DNA of 64,000 nucleotides, taken from contig CM075942.1 in the NCBI GenBank assembly GCA_038030265.1, forward strand, positions 45,536,751-45,600,750, in the 5' to 3' direction. The notes below the pieces were generated by a model. It was not told the DNA's origin. It ran no database searches and saw only the letters and a list, made by a program, of their open reading frames with translations. A program made the translations under genes and the position numbers. The stretch comes from Corythucha ciliata. Taxonomy: Eukaryota > Arthropoda > Insecta > Hemiptera > Tingidae. Shown one piece after another: positions 20,661-33,460 of the stretch (positions are counted from its first letter, which is position 1; each line of letters begins with the position of its first letter).

Positions 20661-23332
20661 TGATAGCTAAATTTTTACCGCAGTTACCGTCCCAGGAACA
20701 TATCACATCGATATTTGTATATTCGCGTATAAATTAAATACACCCTTTCGAAGCGATTTTTTTTTACCGTTAAACTTGAATATTTATCCTAGAAACTGAC
20801 AAATTAACCCTTGGACCTAACCAATTCCACCTCGTCAATTTTAAATTGCCTTTTCAGTCCCAGGAAGCACGGCTCATCATCGATTTTTGCCCTCTTTCTT
20901 TTTCATTAGCGTTCGGTGTTGCGGTTTTCTGCCTATCTTAAGACTTCTACGAACGCGTGATTCATTGATCTTGTCTGGGACCTTGTCCACCAGTGGACAC
21001 TTACCATTCCCCTTCCACCACACACCATCCACCTACTCACAACACAAAATTAAAATCGAAGCGCTGTTTAATTTTATTTATTTATTTTTATTTTTATTTT
21101 TAATTTTTTTGTTAAATTTGACGAGACCTCCGCGGGAGAGGCGGGAGGGTTTTAAAGCATTCCAGAGATGATGTTTTCTCAAGCTCCTTTTCCTAATCGC
21201 GACTACTTTCATAGTAGGTAGGTGAATTAGTAATTTAAAATGTTGGCTTGATCGAATGTTGGCTACTTCTCCACATTCCAAAGGCGCCATAGAGTGTTTT
21301 CGTATAACATTATGCATCCATTGTGCTTACACCGTACCCATTTAAAGTCTTGAAGCCACCAATTATTGTTAATAATAATAATAACAATAATTGTTGAGTA
21401 ATAGTTAATGTAAAATACTATTTAAATGAGAATAACCTTGAAACTCGCGTCTTTTATGAAAAGTTAAAAACAGTACTATAATAAAAGGCTAAAAAAGGCA
21501 CGATGCTTGGGTTCATAGAGAGTTTCCAACTAAAGATCGTGGATGTCTTAGGTTTATTTTTTTTATCTCTTTCAATGCTCCTTCATTTTTTTTATGTTTA
21601 TTTATTTTATTTTATTTTTTTTGTTTCATTGCCTGTCACGAAAAATTTTGCTGAGAGTCCTTCACGAACGGGTCTGTAAACACGAAAGGGCCTTTTTTAA
21701 ACGCTGGTCTTGGACCATCGTGTCACGAGAACAATATAGCGTGCTTTCACTGCCAAGGAGAAAAATCTTCGCGTTTCACCATTCGACCCCCCCCCCCTCA
21801 ACCAAACATCTTACAACCACCTCTACCAAACACCACCAACGTGTGTAACGCATTTACTTTTTTTTTCTCGGCAGTGTAATAACGAGCAGCGTGTAATTCT
21901 AGTAAATCGAATAAGTCAAGCTGAATGCGTTATTGAGAATCGTATTGGGAAATACGCTATAAAATATGGGAATAATTAAAAATTTGTTTTCTTATTTCAC
22001 GCTCTTGTCTGGGCTTTTCCCCACGAATGAATTTTATATGCAACACACGAGGAGTAGGGGGTGCGGGGTTTCGGGAAGATACAGGCGCCTATATGGCTTT
22101 TTAAAAAAAAAAATTAATGTTTTCTCTCTGGCGATGTTCAAAGATTCCTAACAAAAATATAAGTTTGGTTTACAACCCCCTCCTGACATCTCAACCTTCA
22201 TTAAGCTTATTTATTGCATTTATTATAATCTAGTCTTCCTCGCTCGCATCATCCCGCCCAAAAATAAGCACTTAAAACGAACGGATCTCGTTTCTAGAAT
22301 AATGAGCTCCGGTTGCGCCACGAACAAAAAGTAGCTTGGGCCGTAGGTCACGGTCGTCGCTCCGACATTTTTAGATTTTTTTTTGTTTTTATTGTGCCGG
22401 GCGAAGACAGGCTTATAGGAGGCACTGTATAGGAGAGTCCGTGATCTCGAATCGAAGAGTTCAGGGACGCATAATTAAGCATATTTTTTTTATTGGCGTT
22501 TGGATCAACTGACATCAGTTAATGCGCCGCAGTATCTGATTTTGGATAATTTGTTTGACTGTGCGTGCAATACAAAGGAACGGTTATTCACCAACCTTAT
22601 CACTCAGTTTCTTATTTTGACACCTTTTTTTTCACTGCTAATGAGATCAACGTGTGTTGTTTTTTTTCGTTTTCTTCGGTGTTCAGCCAAGGTGTCTTGA
22701 CTGTTCCGACGACAAATAATACGTATAAATTTACCCGGTTCTGATAACGAATCGCCAAAGAGTAAAAATCCTGGAAGGACAAAAATGACCCGTTATTTAA
22801 GGCATCACCGATCTTGACTTTTACTTTTTTCAAGTCCACTGTAATATGCAAATGTTACTGAGAATGATCAACTCAAAAGGTGCCTTGTTACCTGAAAATG
22901 ACCCATAATAATAGAACTTTTCAATTCGAGGTCAAGTCTGAAAAGGCTGTCTCAATCCTGAAAAAAAAAAACAACAACAAGAGCTTCCTGGATCGACGAT
23001 CGCTGTATTCGCGTTTTTGTTCAAGGCAGGAGTGCAAAAAAATATGTTTGAAAAACATTTCTCCTTGCCTGCTACGTGTGGGCAGTGTCGTCATTCCCAA
23101 TTCTTAGGGTTGATACTGAGTTTGATAGGTGTTTCTGACCAGGGCCGTAGTCAGGGGGGGCTTTCCGGGTATTTTAACCCGGGCCCGCAAGGGCCCGGAG
23201 AGCCATATCCAACTGGTACTGACACATCAACAGTTAGTCGACCTATCCTCAATCCTCAATATTTGATGTGGGGGATCGGTGTTCTTTTAGGCAGAAAAAG
23301 AAGGTTTAACCGGATCTGAAGGATCTGAGCAA

Positions 23333-23375
23333 TGATCCTGGCCTGGTGTCCGGGTTCGATTCCCGCTCCGTGGCA
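23333..23375 (+). repeat. tRNA T-arm-like sequence, possible SINE relic
   Basis: GGGTTCGATTCCCG matches the RNA polymerase III B box and folds as a T-arm. It is followed by GTGGCA, but the complementary 5' acceptor strand and a convincing A box are missing upstream. Best read as a tRNA-derived SINE fragment or a dead tRNA, not a working tRNA gene. Confidence 0.35.
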
Positions 23376-23629
23376 GTTTCTTTTTCTCACGACACATAAA
23401 GCACCATGTCACTGTTGTTTATAAAACTACAAATAACTTTAATTTCGATACAAAAAAAGCCTTAAACTTAATCAGTAGTGTATCACTTATCTCCCTTCGT
23501 GCCACGAGCCACCAAGGAAGGAAACCAAAGTATAAATTCATCTATCGTCGTAATCTGTAATCATTGAGGCGAGAATAGGATCACTCGTCACTAATATCAC
23601 ACATACTTTGAATTCGCGCCTTTAACTTT

Positions 23630-23756
23630 TCGAGACGAGACCGACTTTTCATGATCGAGACCGAGACCAACCCCTCATGAGCGAGACCGAGACCGAGACC
23701 ACTCAAGTCTCATTCGAGACCGAGACCACTCAAGTCTCGTCTCGGTCTCGGTCTCG
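23630..23756. repeat. GAGACC simple repeat forming an inverted repeat
   Basis: GAGACCGAGACC units run in one direction and then reverse (CGGTCTCGGTCTCG), ending GTGCATCAC. The TAGTGATGCACGAG-like end recalls hAT-type element termini, but the other end was not found. Confidence 0.6.
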
Positions 23757-24639
23757 TGCATCACTAAATCTTAGCTAAACAATAGCTATATTCATATCAG
23801 TAGATTACAAAATAATATAAATTATTAGGTTTTTTTGTGTAACCAACATCAACTGAACGATGAATCGCCAATAAAGAGGTAAAATATTTGAAAAAAATTA
23901 ATGAAATTTGCCTACACAGACATCTATAGCCCGTCAAGAAGAACATGAACACACGGCCAGCGCTCTCTCATTCGATTACTTTCAACTTCTCTTCCCTCTA
24001 CTCTCGTTAACGCATTGTTTGTCCCACTGTTTACCAAAAATAACCGTTATTATCAAGCCGAAGATCCATGGAGAGGGTAAGGAAAAATAACTAGAGGGGC
24101 TGATCACAGAGAGCGAGGTCCACGTTTAACTTGACGGGCTATACATATTCGTAAGAATATTGATGCACAGTTGCACATACCCATGTGTAAGATAATTAAT
24201 TGGTAGGTATTCATGAACACGCCAATATGATAGTAACATAGAGTACCAATACCTATCGTGGTCTTCGTACATGTAACAAGTTCATCTATAATTCACGGGC
24301 GACCAGGGCAATAAAATGACTTGGTTGAAGTCAACCCAAAGAATGCCCATTTTTTTTTTCATTTTAGGTGGTGGAACCCCTTCAATGTCTCGTTCGTAAC
24401 GGATCGTTTCGCTTGTCGGATTACCTATTTGAAGAAACCCTGCGAGATACGTTGTTCCGTCTGATTTTAATTTTTCACATTTTTTGCGTGATGTTTTATA
24501 GTAATTTTTCCAGGACCCGTCCAAAACGCCTCTAAGGGCTCGTCAGAGCAGAAAATTGGATCTTCTGCCTTGTCGATGGTTTTCGACGATTTTTCCGACT
24601 GCGCTGTTCTTGGAGAAAGCTTGCAGGCAAGTATGCGTC

Positions 24640-25330
24640 TGAAATTGAGAAAAAACTCTAATGCCCAATTTCTGTAGCTCCTTAACCTCATTTGACGCAG
24701 AAATTTAGAAAAGTACACCAATTCGTGCCACTGTAGAGGCAAAATCATGGGTGTGAAAACCCGTTATATTTGCTATTGAGAACAGTACTAATATAGTACT
24801 AATCAGAATCGGCCTTCATTAGTTTAGTACTAAGCAGCTAAAATAGAGATAATACGCTAATGCCCAGTTCTGTGGTCTTTAGGCGGCTAAAATTGAGAAT
24901 GCGCGCTTTTTTACTGTTCTTAGTGCTAAGTCCGCGGCAAAAATGAGACAAATGCCAATTCACGGCTAAAATAGAGATAAATTGAGGAAAAACGCTGATT
25001 TGCGCTCCTAAAATTGCTAATTCGCAACTAAAACTGTTAAAATCCATAACTCGTATCAAATTGAGAAAACTCCAACTAAAAATTTCTGGTCACTGGCAAT
25101 TCGCAGATTGGAGGTAAGTTCGTGGCTCAATTGAAAATAAAACGCTAACTCATTTTAGCCATGCAGGAAAAGCGCTAATATTCGAGCTGCCCTCATTCAC
25201 AGTGTGAGAGAAAGTGCTAATTCATTGCTAAAATTAAGAAAAAGCGCTCATTCGCAGCTGAAACTGACAAAACGCTTATTAGCAGTTTCTGGAGGCAACT
25301 TTTTGGCTAAAACGTTTTGTGAGTAAATTT
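24640..25330. repeat. Degenerate 30-bp periodic repeat, family A, long tract
   Basis: Many imperfect copies of GCTAAAATTGAGAAAA-CGCTAATTCG from about 24640 to 25320, with variable spacers. Confidence 0.7.
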
Positions 25331-26880
25331 ACTTGTGCATCTAGAATGCTTGTGAAACTTCGACTGCAGGGTGGTTTGTGGCCGTTAGCAAGTTGAAGAG
25401 TAAACGTATTTGCGGGTTAAAGTATTGCAGGTCCTGCTGAGACGAAAAATAAGCTTACGGATGCTAAATGCTCTGTATTCACAGTTACGTGATAACAACA
25501 CAATTTTTGTTGAATTCTGAGTCCCTCGAAATTTAAATCAATCGTATTGAGCGGTGATCGTGACAAGTTAACACTCTCTATGTTTTAGAAAAGGGCCAAT
25601 GACCGTAGTTGTCGATAACCCCTCCAATCCATAAAGTGCTCCAGGTGTTGCGAGCCTGAGAGATTTGAACCCCGATTAAAATCAAAACAAAGGGATGCAA
25701 TCTTTCACATGAAATATCAATTAGGTGCTTGGCGTTTATCTCTTTTGATTTTTAACCTTGTGGGAAGAGTATAACTTTATAGACATTACCTGCGTCTGCT
25801 TAATTATTTCCTTTTGTGTACTCAGCCCAAGTTGTTCGGTCCTGATACTTTATCCTGTAATTTTGATTTTACCTTATGAGAAATAAAGCAGATTTGAATG
25901 CCAAGGAAGAAACTAATAAATAGAATCAAACGGTAAAGGGGTCTTTTTATTCTTTTTCATCTCTAATAGCGAAACCCCTTAATTTGAGAGTTTAGGGTTC
26001 CAAGACCTTCACCTCAATTATATTCTTCTTAAGTCCAACATACTTGCGCCTGACATTTTGAAAAAAAAAAAAAATAGGAAAAGCAATTATTTAGCCCCCC
26101 CCCCCTCACAACGTAACTTCTATTTCGGTCCTTCGTTTATTACTTTGGCTAAGAACAAGCTATACGCAGACAGTTGTTGGGATCATCCATCAAAACTGGA
26201 GATAGTCGTGAGTTTTATTACTTGAGGGGAATGGAGAGAGTAACTGCGAGTTTCTCAAGAAGGCCCAATTATTAAAATTTTATCGTACTTGGAGTCGGGG
26301 TACATATGTATGTATAACCATACCAAAGGTCGATTTGAGTAGCAAAAGAAAAAATTGGGTGATGGTACACCAAAAATGGAATCATTGACCTCGCATTCGC
26401 GTCACGAAACTTTGGCGGTGAATGGTCTGTCTAGAAGTGACAATTTTCCTATTTTCTCGGGGGCCCCTGGGTGGAAGTGATACTTATAGGATTAAAGAGC
26501 CACCCTCGGTTAATTGCCTTGCCTATAGCATACAGTCGATGTTCTAGATGTAATCAAGCCACAACGCTATAGTACGTTTTTATTATAGGTATAGGTACTG
26601 GAAGGCCCTTGAATATATCATCACTTATCAGTCACCTGTATTCTGTTAAATGTCCGGGTAACATAGGTCCACTGCCGTCTTTATGGGGCGGGGCGACCAC
26701 CCGGGGGCGTCGGGTCCTAAGGGGCCATCTGCAAATACGAGGGGTAAAAGGCGAACGACAAAAATGCCTTAAGAAGCGCAATTGATTTAGGTGTGACTAT
26801 TTCAAACCCATGAACAACAGAAATAAATTGGTTTTTCAACCAAACCGAGAGGAGCGTTGGTATATTGTTTTGGCGCCTTC
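25330..26880. other. Intergenic, nothing recognised apart from homopolymers
   Basis: A poly-A run (about 26060) and a C12 run (about 26094) are present. No ORF of 60 codons or more with any domain. Confidence 0.5.
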
Positions 26881-27390
26881 TGGAGGTAATTTCGCTGCTA
26901 AAATAGAGAAAGTACGCTAATCCCCATTGTCAAAACTGAGAAAGTACACTAATGTACTGTTCTAAATAGGACAAGTATACGTGGCTGAAATGTTGGAAAG
27001 TGCTAAGATTATTGGTCAAAATTTTGAAAAAGCGCTAATTCGAGGTTTCTAAAATTGAGAACAACCAACAACTCTAATTCGGGGGGGGGGGGATAGAAAA
27101 TAGCTAATTTACGGTTGAAATTAAGAAAGCTCGCTAGTTCACGGATAGAATTGAAAAAAAGCGCTAAATCCCAGCAAAAAATTGGGGAAAATAGCTAATT
27201 CACATCACGGAGTAAAACGATACATCGCGCCTAAAATTCAGGAAAAGAGCTCACGGAAAAAGTTAAGAAAAATCAGAATAATTCTATAATTCGTGGCAAA
27301 AATTACGAAAACGCCAATTGGCTAAATTGTTAAAAATCTAGTCATTTTTCTTTGTGTGGTAAAATGGGGAAATTCACCAATTATATCTGT
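26880..27390. repeat. Degenerate 30-bp periodic repeat, family A
   Basis: Units of GCTAAAATTGAGAAAG / CGCTAATTC, interrupted by a G12 run at about 27080. Confidence 0.7.
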
Positions 27391-27719
27391 TACCCACCAA
27401 TAGTGCCGGGAAAAAGACCGTCTACATGCCTCTTTTATTCCTTAACCATTTTCGGCAAGATAAAAAATACCACAAAGGCACAAATATAAACCTATACATA
27501 GGCATCTAGCCCCGACAGCGGAGAGTTGTATGGTAGCGAGTTACGTCACAAGCATGGCTGCACCCCCGCACTGTCGTGGCTCCCCTGTTTTATCAGAACA
27601 CCAAAATTGGAACATTTTAAAAAATCATTAAAAACCTTGTGTTTATCGCAAAAATAAATGAAGCACACTGTTTTTCCTAATTTTTTCCCCTCTTTCGATT
27701 AGGCAAACAAAATGTAATA

Positions 27720-28280
27720 GTTCCTCATTAGCAATTTTTCTTGATTTTAACCACGAATAGAGTTATTTCTCACGTTAGCCGCTAATCACCGATTTTTCCA
27801 CATTTCAGCCGTGAATTAGAGCTTTTCATGAATTTTAGCGATTTACTTTGCTAGGGGGGGGAGGGAGTAGCTGGGTAAGGGTTCCGCATTGAGTTATACA
27901 TCCCTGAAGCTGAATATTCTCTCCACGATGCCATGAATTGGCGTTTTTTTCTCATTTCAGCGCATCTTCGCCATTTCATCGGTGAAATAGCGATTTTTCT
28001 CCATTTTATCCGCAAATTAGCGACTTTTTTCAATTTTTGCAGTTAAATCGTGTTTTTCCTTATTTTCGCCGCTATAATACGAGCAATTTCCCCCAATTTT
28101 ATGCGTGAAACAGAGCTTTTTCTTAATTTTCGCCGCGGATTAGTGATTTTTCAACTTTTAGCATAATAAATTAGCGAATTTTCACACTTGAGCGCACGAA
28201 GCTGCGAATGGATATTTTCGTAATTTTAGCGGTGAACTAGCGTTTTTCAACACTTTATCCGCAGAATTAGTGCTTTATTG
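27720..28280. repeat. Degenerate 30-bp periodic repeat, family A, inverted orientation
   Basis: The same family read on the other strand: TTTTTCTCAATTTTAGCCGC-like and GAATTAGCG words repeat at about 30 bp. The switch from the tract at 26880-27390 shows that orientation is not fixed. Confidence 0.7.
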
Positions 28281-29475
28281 TCTCAATATAATGTAACAGA
28301 ATAGTTCACCTCGGTTTTGTTATTGTTTTTGCTAGCCGTGATTTTCTCTGCACGAACGGGGATGACTCCTCATTTCAACCTGCATTAATAATTCCAAGCC
28401 CACAGTTTATTATGGACTGGGTGCGTAATGGCTGAACGCTCTCATATACGTGGGAGGTAAAACAGAATAGTAAGAAAGTATAGTAAGAATTTGGCAGTAT
28501 ACATATAGTAGGAACTTTTAGCTTTAGAATTATACGTCACCAAAAATGGTCAGTAAGTTTTCTGGTCGGAAAGTTGGTTTTTGTAGACTAAATCAAGAGT
28601 ATAGTCGCAACCCAGCCGTCTAAATTTCTTACATGGTAGATAATTAGTTTTAGATCTTATAATCTCCAATTAGTCGGCCAATATCCGCAGTTAGATTAGA
28701 ATGACACTTCTTTGGGCTAGTGAGTTTTCGAGCGCAATATTCCCTGCTAAGTACACTCTAAACTTATCCAATATTATATATTATATTTATACGGTAATTA
28801 TCGGGGGGGGGGGGCCGTGGGTTGCAGAATCGTTAATTATTATAAGGCTTCAAGGTAATTATGCACCGGACGGTTGTTTTGTTTTCCCATTCCTTCTACT
28901 GTTATACCTGCTATTGTTGTGGTACGAAGACAAAGAACGATTTTCTTGTTTTAATCGTTATAATAGTGGTCGGCTGCCACCCGCGCCGCTAAAAGCTAAA
29001 TCTGAAAAATTGAATCGGCTATCTCTTCCTTCGAGACTTGGTAATTAATCAGGAGTGGAGGCGTCTAGAGGGCAGAAGAGCAAGGTCTCAATGATTTATA
29101 TATATATTGTATATGTCTATATTGGTGAGCGTTGCATGGAAGAAAAAACGGGGGAGGGGCTCTGGGCGAATACTTTAATGTTTCGAAATCCGCAAAACGC
29201 GGGCAAGGTTCAGCTCGGGTTATTGGTGGGGTTTAGAAGCTGTACACTGGATTTTTGAAAAGGAATTTCGTGAACTACTGTGGTTTGATTCCCTTTCAAC
29301 CTCAGTAAAATGACGGAATTAGTGAAAGGAAAAATCAAAGAGAAAAAGTAATTGATTTGAGCTATTCTTATACTATTACGATGTTTTTATACAAATTTAT
29401 AAAAATGTTGATGGCTCTAAGTTTGTATTTGCTTTATTCCCATTCACATATTATTATGTATTTACATATTATTAT
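28280..29475. other. Intergenic, nothing recognised
   Basis: G12 run near 28802. ORFs at 28701-29048 and 29055-29258 show no family resemblance and are low complexity. Confidence 0.45.
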
Positions 29476-29699
29476 TAAGGGTATTCACGTCAACCATCGT
29501 ACTGTTTGTAGTTTTGTACTTGCGTTGTTGCTAAGGTCCGTTGTTAGGGAAATCAAAATGGAATCATTTTTTTGTCATTCATTTCGTTTGAGACGATTTT
29601 TAATCTCATTCATTCGAAACTTGATTTCCCTGGTAGCAAACATCTCACTACGCAATTACGGAACTACAAACAGTACGAAAGTTGACGTGAATACCCTTA
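29476..29699. repeat. MITE-like element with TA flanks (AGGGTATTCACGTCAAC ends)
   Basis: Ends AGGGTATTCACGTCAAC and GTTGACGTGAATACCCT are perfect complements, followed inward by TACTGTTTGTAGTT and its complement. The whole lies between TA dinucleotides. 224 bp, non-coding; the ORF over it (29357-29707) is not a gene. Confidence 0.85.
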
Positions 29700-30960
29700 C
29701 TATGTAGATCATAAGATGTAAGACCAAAGTTCCTTCTTAATACTTCCGATAGTTCCTGTTAAAGGCAGAAGCGAGGTTCGAAAGGCAAACGATGGCGAGT
29801 AGCTATTGTCGGGGGGGGGGGGGGGGTTGTAAAGCTCGTAAAGCTCACAATGAAATGAGGAAGGTTTATTCACAAACAACGTGGCGTTTGAATTGAAATC
29901 ACTTGGGTCTAGACCGGAATTACCGGAATCTATCTGTTCAACGTGCGTTTATGCGTCGAATGAGCATGAGCGAGTGAGAGCAGAAGAGTAGTCACTATAG
30001 CAAGACAAATCTCCTTTCATCTTTCATTAGTGCATGTTGGGAATAAATTATTAACTAACACGCTCAATTCGTAATGCAGCACTAGAATATTCTGCTCACA
30101 AATTCTACTGACTTCTAGTAGCCAATAACTGTTTCGAGCAATCGTTAATTACCCCGATTATTACAGTGGAATTCAGCTCGATGGGAAAAGGTCATTTTAC
30201 CGCACGCTTCTGGCCGATATCTTTTTCTCTTTCTCAGTTTGATTTTTTTCAAGGATAAAGCACATACTTCATATTGACAACGCCATGACAAAATACCGTA
30301 CAACAATAAAAATAACATGGTACTCCATATTGTACAAACAATTCACCTCGCTCTATTTTGTTTTCTAAGTGCGCGACATTTTAACATTTCGGTTCTGATC
30401 GGATTGTTGGAAAACATAAGCGAACAACTCTCCGGCCTTGCTGGACAAAGATAAACACCGAACAAGACTCTCGAGTCGACTATAAATAAACAAACCTCTC
30501 CACAGCCACGACAATAGCAAAGCACATCGGACACTCGTTTTGTTGTTTTATAGAGCTTACAATGTATGCTCGAGCTTAATCTTATTAGTCTGTAAACACG
30601 ATTTGCTAGTATACAATTTATCCGAATAGAAAACTATTTTCTACACTCGAAAGTCGTTAAAGGCTGTAGATGATCAAAGTAACTGCCGTCTCTGCAGTTC
30701 CTTTTAAAGATATAAGTGCACCCCCACCACCAATTGGTCTAACTATAACGAGTGCCAGGACCGAAGAAACGATAACAAAATTCAATTTCGGCCACAATTT
30801 AGCCCATGTGTGGGGCATCCACGCAGTCCCGGCTTTAAGGTGAGGGGGGCGAGCTGGGCGACAGACGGGGTTGCATCTTTTGCCTTTTTGCGCTTGCAAA
30901 AGCATAAACCAGTGCACGTATTAATTTTACCAAAGAACAACAGATTAACGTGTTTTCTTC
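29700..30960. other. Intergenic, nothing recognised
   Basis: A G run of about 16 near 29811. No gene or structured repeat identified. Confidence 0.45.
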
Positions 30961-31160
30961 AATTTTTTAGCTATTAAAGTAGCATATGTACTCACCGCGA
31001 ACCACTTGTTTTTTCTCAATTTTGGTCTGGAAGTTTCATCAAGATACCGCGAATGAACGCTTTTCACAGTTGTAGCCACAAATATCAGCGCTTTTTCCAA
31101 ACTTTTTGCTGCGTGCTTGCCTCAAGAACAGCGCTTTCTCATCTTTATCTGCTCCGGCAG
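30960..31160. repeat. Degenerate 30-bp periodic repeat, family A
   Basis: Units of TTTTCTCAATTTTGG / CGCGAATGAACGC, four or five copies. The following 31160-32280 shows C runs near 31410 and 31692, scattered family A words near 31965-32040, and a GC-rich GTGGCGTAGGAGCG-type transposon end (reverse strand) near 32225-32270. Confidence 0.55.
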
Positions 31161-32279
31161 CTGGCGGTCGGAAAGAGTTCATTTCATTCCGTAAACGGAT
31201 ACCCTAAGCCGACCCAGAAGTAATAATTTTGATACCATAATTTGTTTCATTAAGCCGAACTTCTTCCTCTATTTTCACCACCCTCTCTTCAAAAAGGTCG
31301 AAAATTTTCGGTGGTTTTCCAAGGGCTTTGTTATGTTAAATTTTTGCGCCGTATTTTATAACAAACGTGTGAATTTAAGCGATTTTTTTGAAATTTCATC
31401 TCCATTTTACCCCCCCCCCCCCATCAAAGTTTTCGATAAATCTCAATAGAACCCAGGGATTTTGTTAAATTAAATTATTGAGTCGAATTTTAGAGCGCTA
31501 AGATGAACTAGTGAAGTTCAACGCTATTTTTCAACTTCCACCCCAGGAGGACCACCCCCACCACCTTGACTTTTTCGAAAAATTAAAATTGGAATCAAAG
31601 TCTACTCTAACATGGAGTATACGTACTGAATATGATGCATCTAGAATCAACTGGTGAATTGTAGTGATGTTTTGACCATTTCAACCCATATTTCCCCCCC
31701 CCCTCCACCTCGACCGATTTGGCCCAAATGCAATACCGACCGGGGTCTTATGACTACTGATTTTTGTGCCAAAGCGCGTTCCAAACGGCCATAATATTTT
31801 ATATATATATTATATGAATTCCGGAGACCACTGAATTCGTGTTCTAGAGGTCCTGAAACATGAAAAAAACATGCCATGACCCATGTTTGCCACCATCACG
31901 ACGAGACCAATAGTGCATTTTGACATATGTAAATGAAATGCACTAAAAACATGGTAATCTGCGTATTTTCTCTATTTTAGCAATTTTAGACGTCGCAATT
32001 TCACTCAATTTGAGCCTTGAGACTAGCGCTTTTGTCAGCTAAATCGAATATTCAGCACGACTCAATCCAACCTAGGTCAGATGGACTGAAAATCGTCGAA
32101 AGGAGCTAATATCGCTGTCCAACTGTTGATACCAAAACTCGTTTTCACGTACCTATACTTCCTTGAACATAAACCCTAAAATCCTCATTTTTCAAACTTC
32201 AAGCTTTTCTGCGGCACCCTCTGGTAGAGGGCCCGGGGTGTTCCGCCCCAGTCGCTCCTACGCCACTGATTCACGGACA

Positions 32280-33190
32280 GAATGAGAAAAAGCGATGAAA
32301 TACGACTAAAATTAAGCAAAATAATTCGCGGTAAAAGTTTCTTGAAGCTTCGCCACGGATAACGTGAGTAGAAAGAGCGCTATTTAGATGCTGGAAGGCT
32401 AGTTGCTAGTTCGTGGCTCAAACTGAGAAAAAGCGCTAATTCATATCTAAAAGTGAAAAAATCGTTAATTCGCAGCTAAAATTAAGAAAAAGTGCTAATT
32501 CATGGATGAAATTGAGAAAATTCTATCATAACGGCTAAAATGAGGAAAAAGGCGAATTCGCTGCAAAAATTAAGAAAAATCTATAATTTACAGCTAATAT
32601 AAGTAAAAATCCCTACTAAAATTTCGAAAACGCCGAATCGCGACTTGTTCACGCCATTTGGAGGCAACTTCGCGGCTCAATTATGGGGGAAAACGCCGAT
32701 CCGCAGTTTCGTTAGGTCCTTACAAGCGGTTAAAATTAAGAAGGCGCACTAATGTGCTATTCTTGGGGCAAGTATGCGGCCAAAAGTTTGGAAAAAGAGC
32801 TAATATTTTTAACTGTCAAAAACCCCTCATTCGTGGTTTTTCGGAGCAACTTACAGACCAAAGTTGAGAAAAAATCGCTGATTCCCAATGAGTAGAGGCT
32901 ATTTTATGCCTAAAATGTGTAGAAAAAACACTAATGAGCTGTTGTGGGGCCCAGTATGCGGTTAAAATTCAGAACAAGCGCTAATTCACTGGATAAACCC
33001 GCTAATTCACGGTTAAAATTGCTGAGAAAAAAGCCAATTTGCGGCTTAAATTGAGAACTCGCGAATTAGCGACTCCTGTAGGCAACTTTGTTAGTACTAT
33101 TGAGAAAATCTCCAACTAAAGGCTTAAATTGAGCACAAACACTAATGGGGCGGATGGAAAGCGCTCATTCTGGGCTTTAAGAAAAACATA
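32280..33190. repeat. Degenerate 30-bp periodic repeat, family A, best-preserved tract
   Basis: In 32430-32520 three successive units are 29, 30 and 30 bp long, each with GCTAATTC...GCTAAAATT.AGAAAAA. The tract continues with decay to just upstream of the gustatory receptor gene. Confidence 0.8.
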
Positions 33191-33460
33191 ATTTAACATT
33201 CGTAACAAATATATTTCTTGTTTATTTAGAGACTAAGGGGCATCATATAGATTTCCGCCTCGGGCGCCGGTATTGTACACGTCCGCCGTGGTGAACTGTT
33301 TGAATCAAACAATTTTAGAGCGTTTTAAATGTATTGATTCTTCGAATATCGAATTACTGTCGTTAGTTAATGTCGCTATTAAGCAGTCGTTCATAGAAAA
33401 CCAATCGACGAAGCTGTCGACTCTAAACGTTTTTAGTAAACTCGTCGCCAACCGCAAAAT

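Larger units (their letters stand above)
20660..24640. other. Intergenic; low-complexity tracts, one promoter-B-box-like site
   Basis: AT-rich with poly-T-type simple sequence (21070-21110, 21590-21620). No domain in any ORF. A GC-rich palindromic block at 23150-23200 (CCGGGTATTTTAACCCGG) and the motif at 23347-23360 are noted separately. Confidence 0.5.

Noticed and set aside
23333..23375. Functional tRNA gene
   Set aside because: No matching acceptor 5' strand, D-arm or A box upstream.
29357..29707. 116-codon ORF with hydrophobic N-terminus
   Set aside because: Most of it spans the inverted-repeat element 29476-29699; hydrophobicity comes from AT-rich codons.
32280..33190. Regular repeats that might suggest a CRISPR array
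   Set aside because: Units are degenerate with no constant repeat or unique spacer alternation, and the window is eukaryotic.
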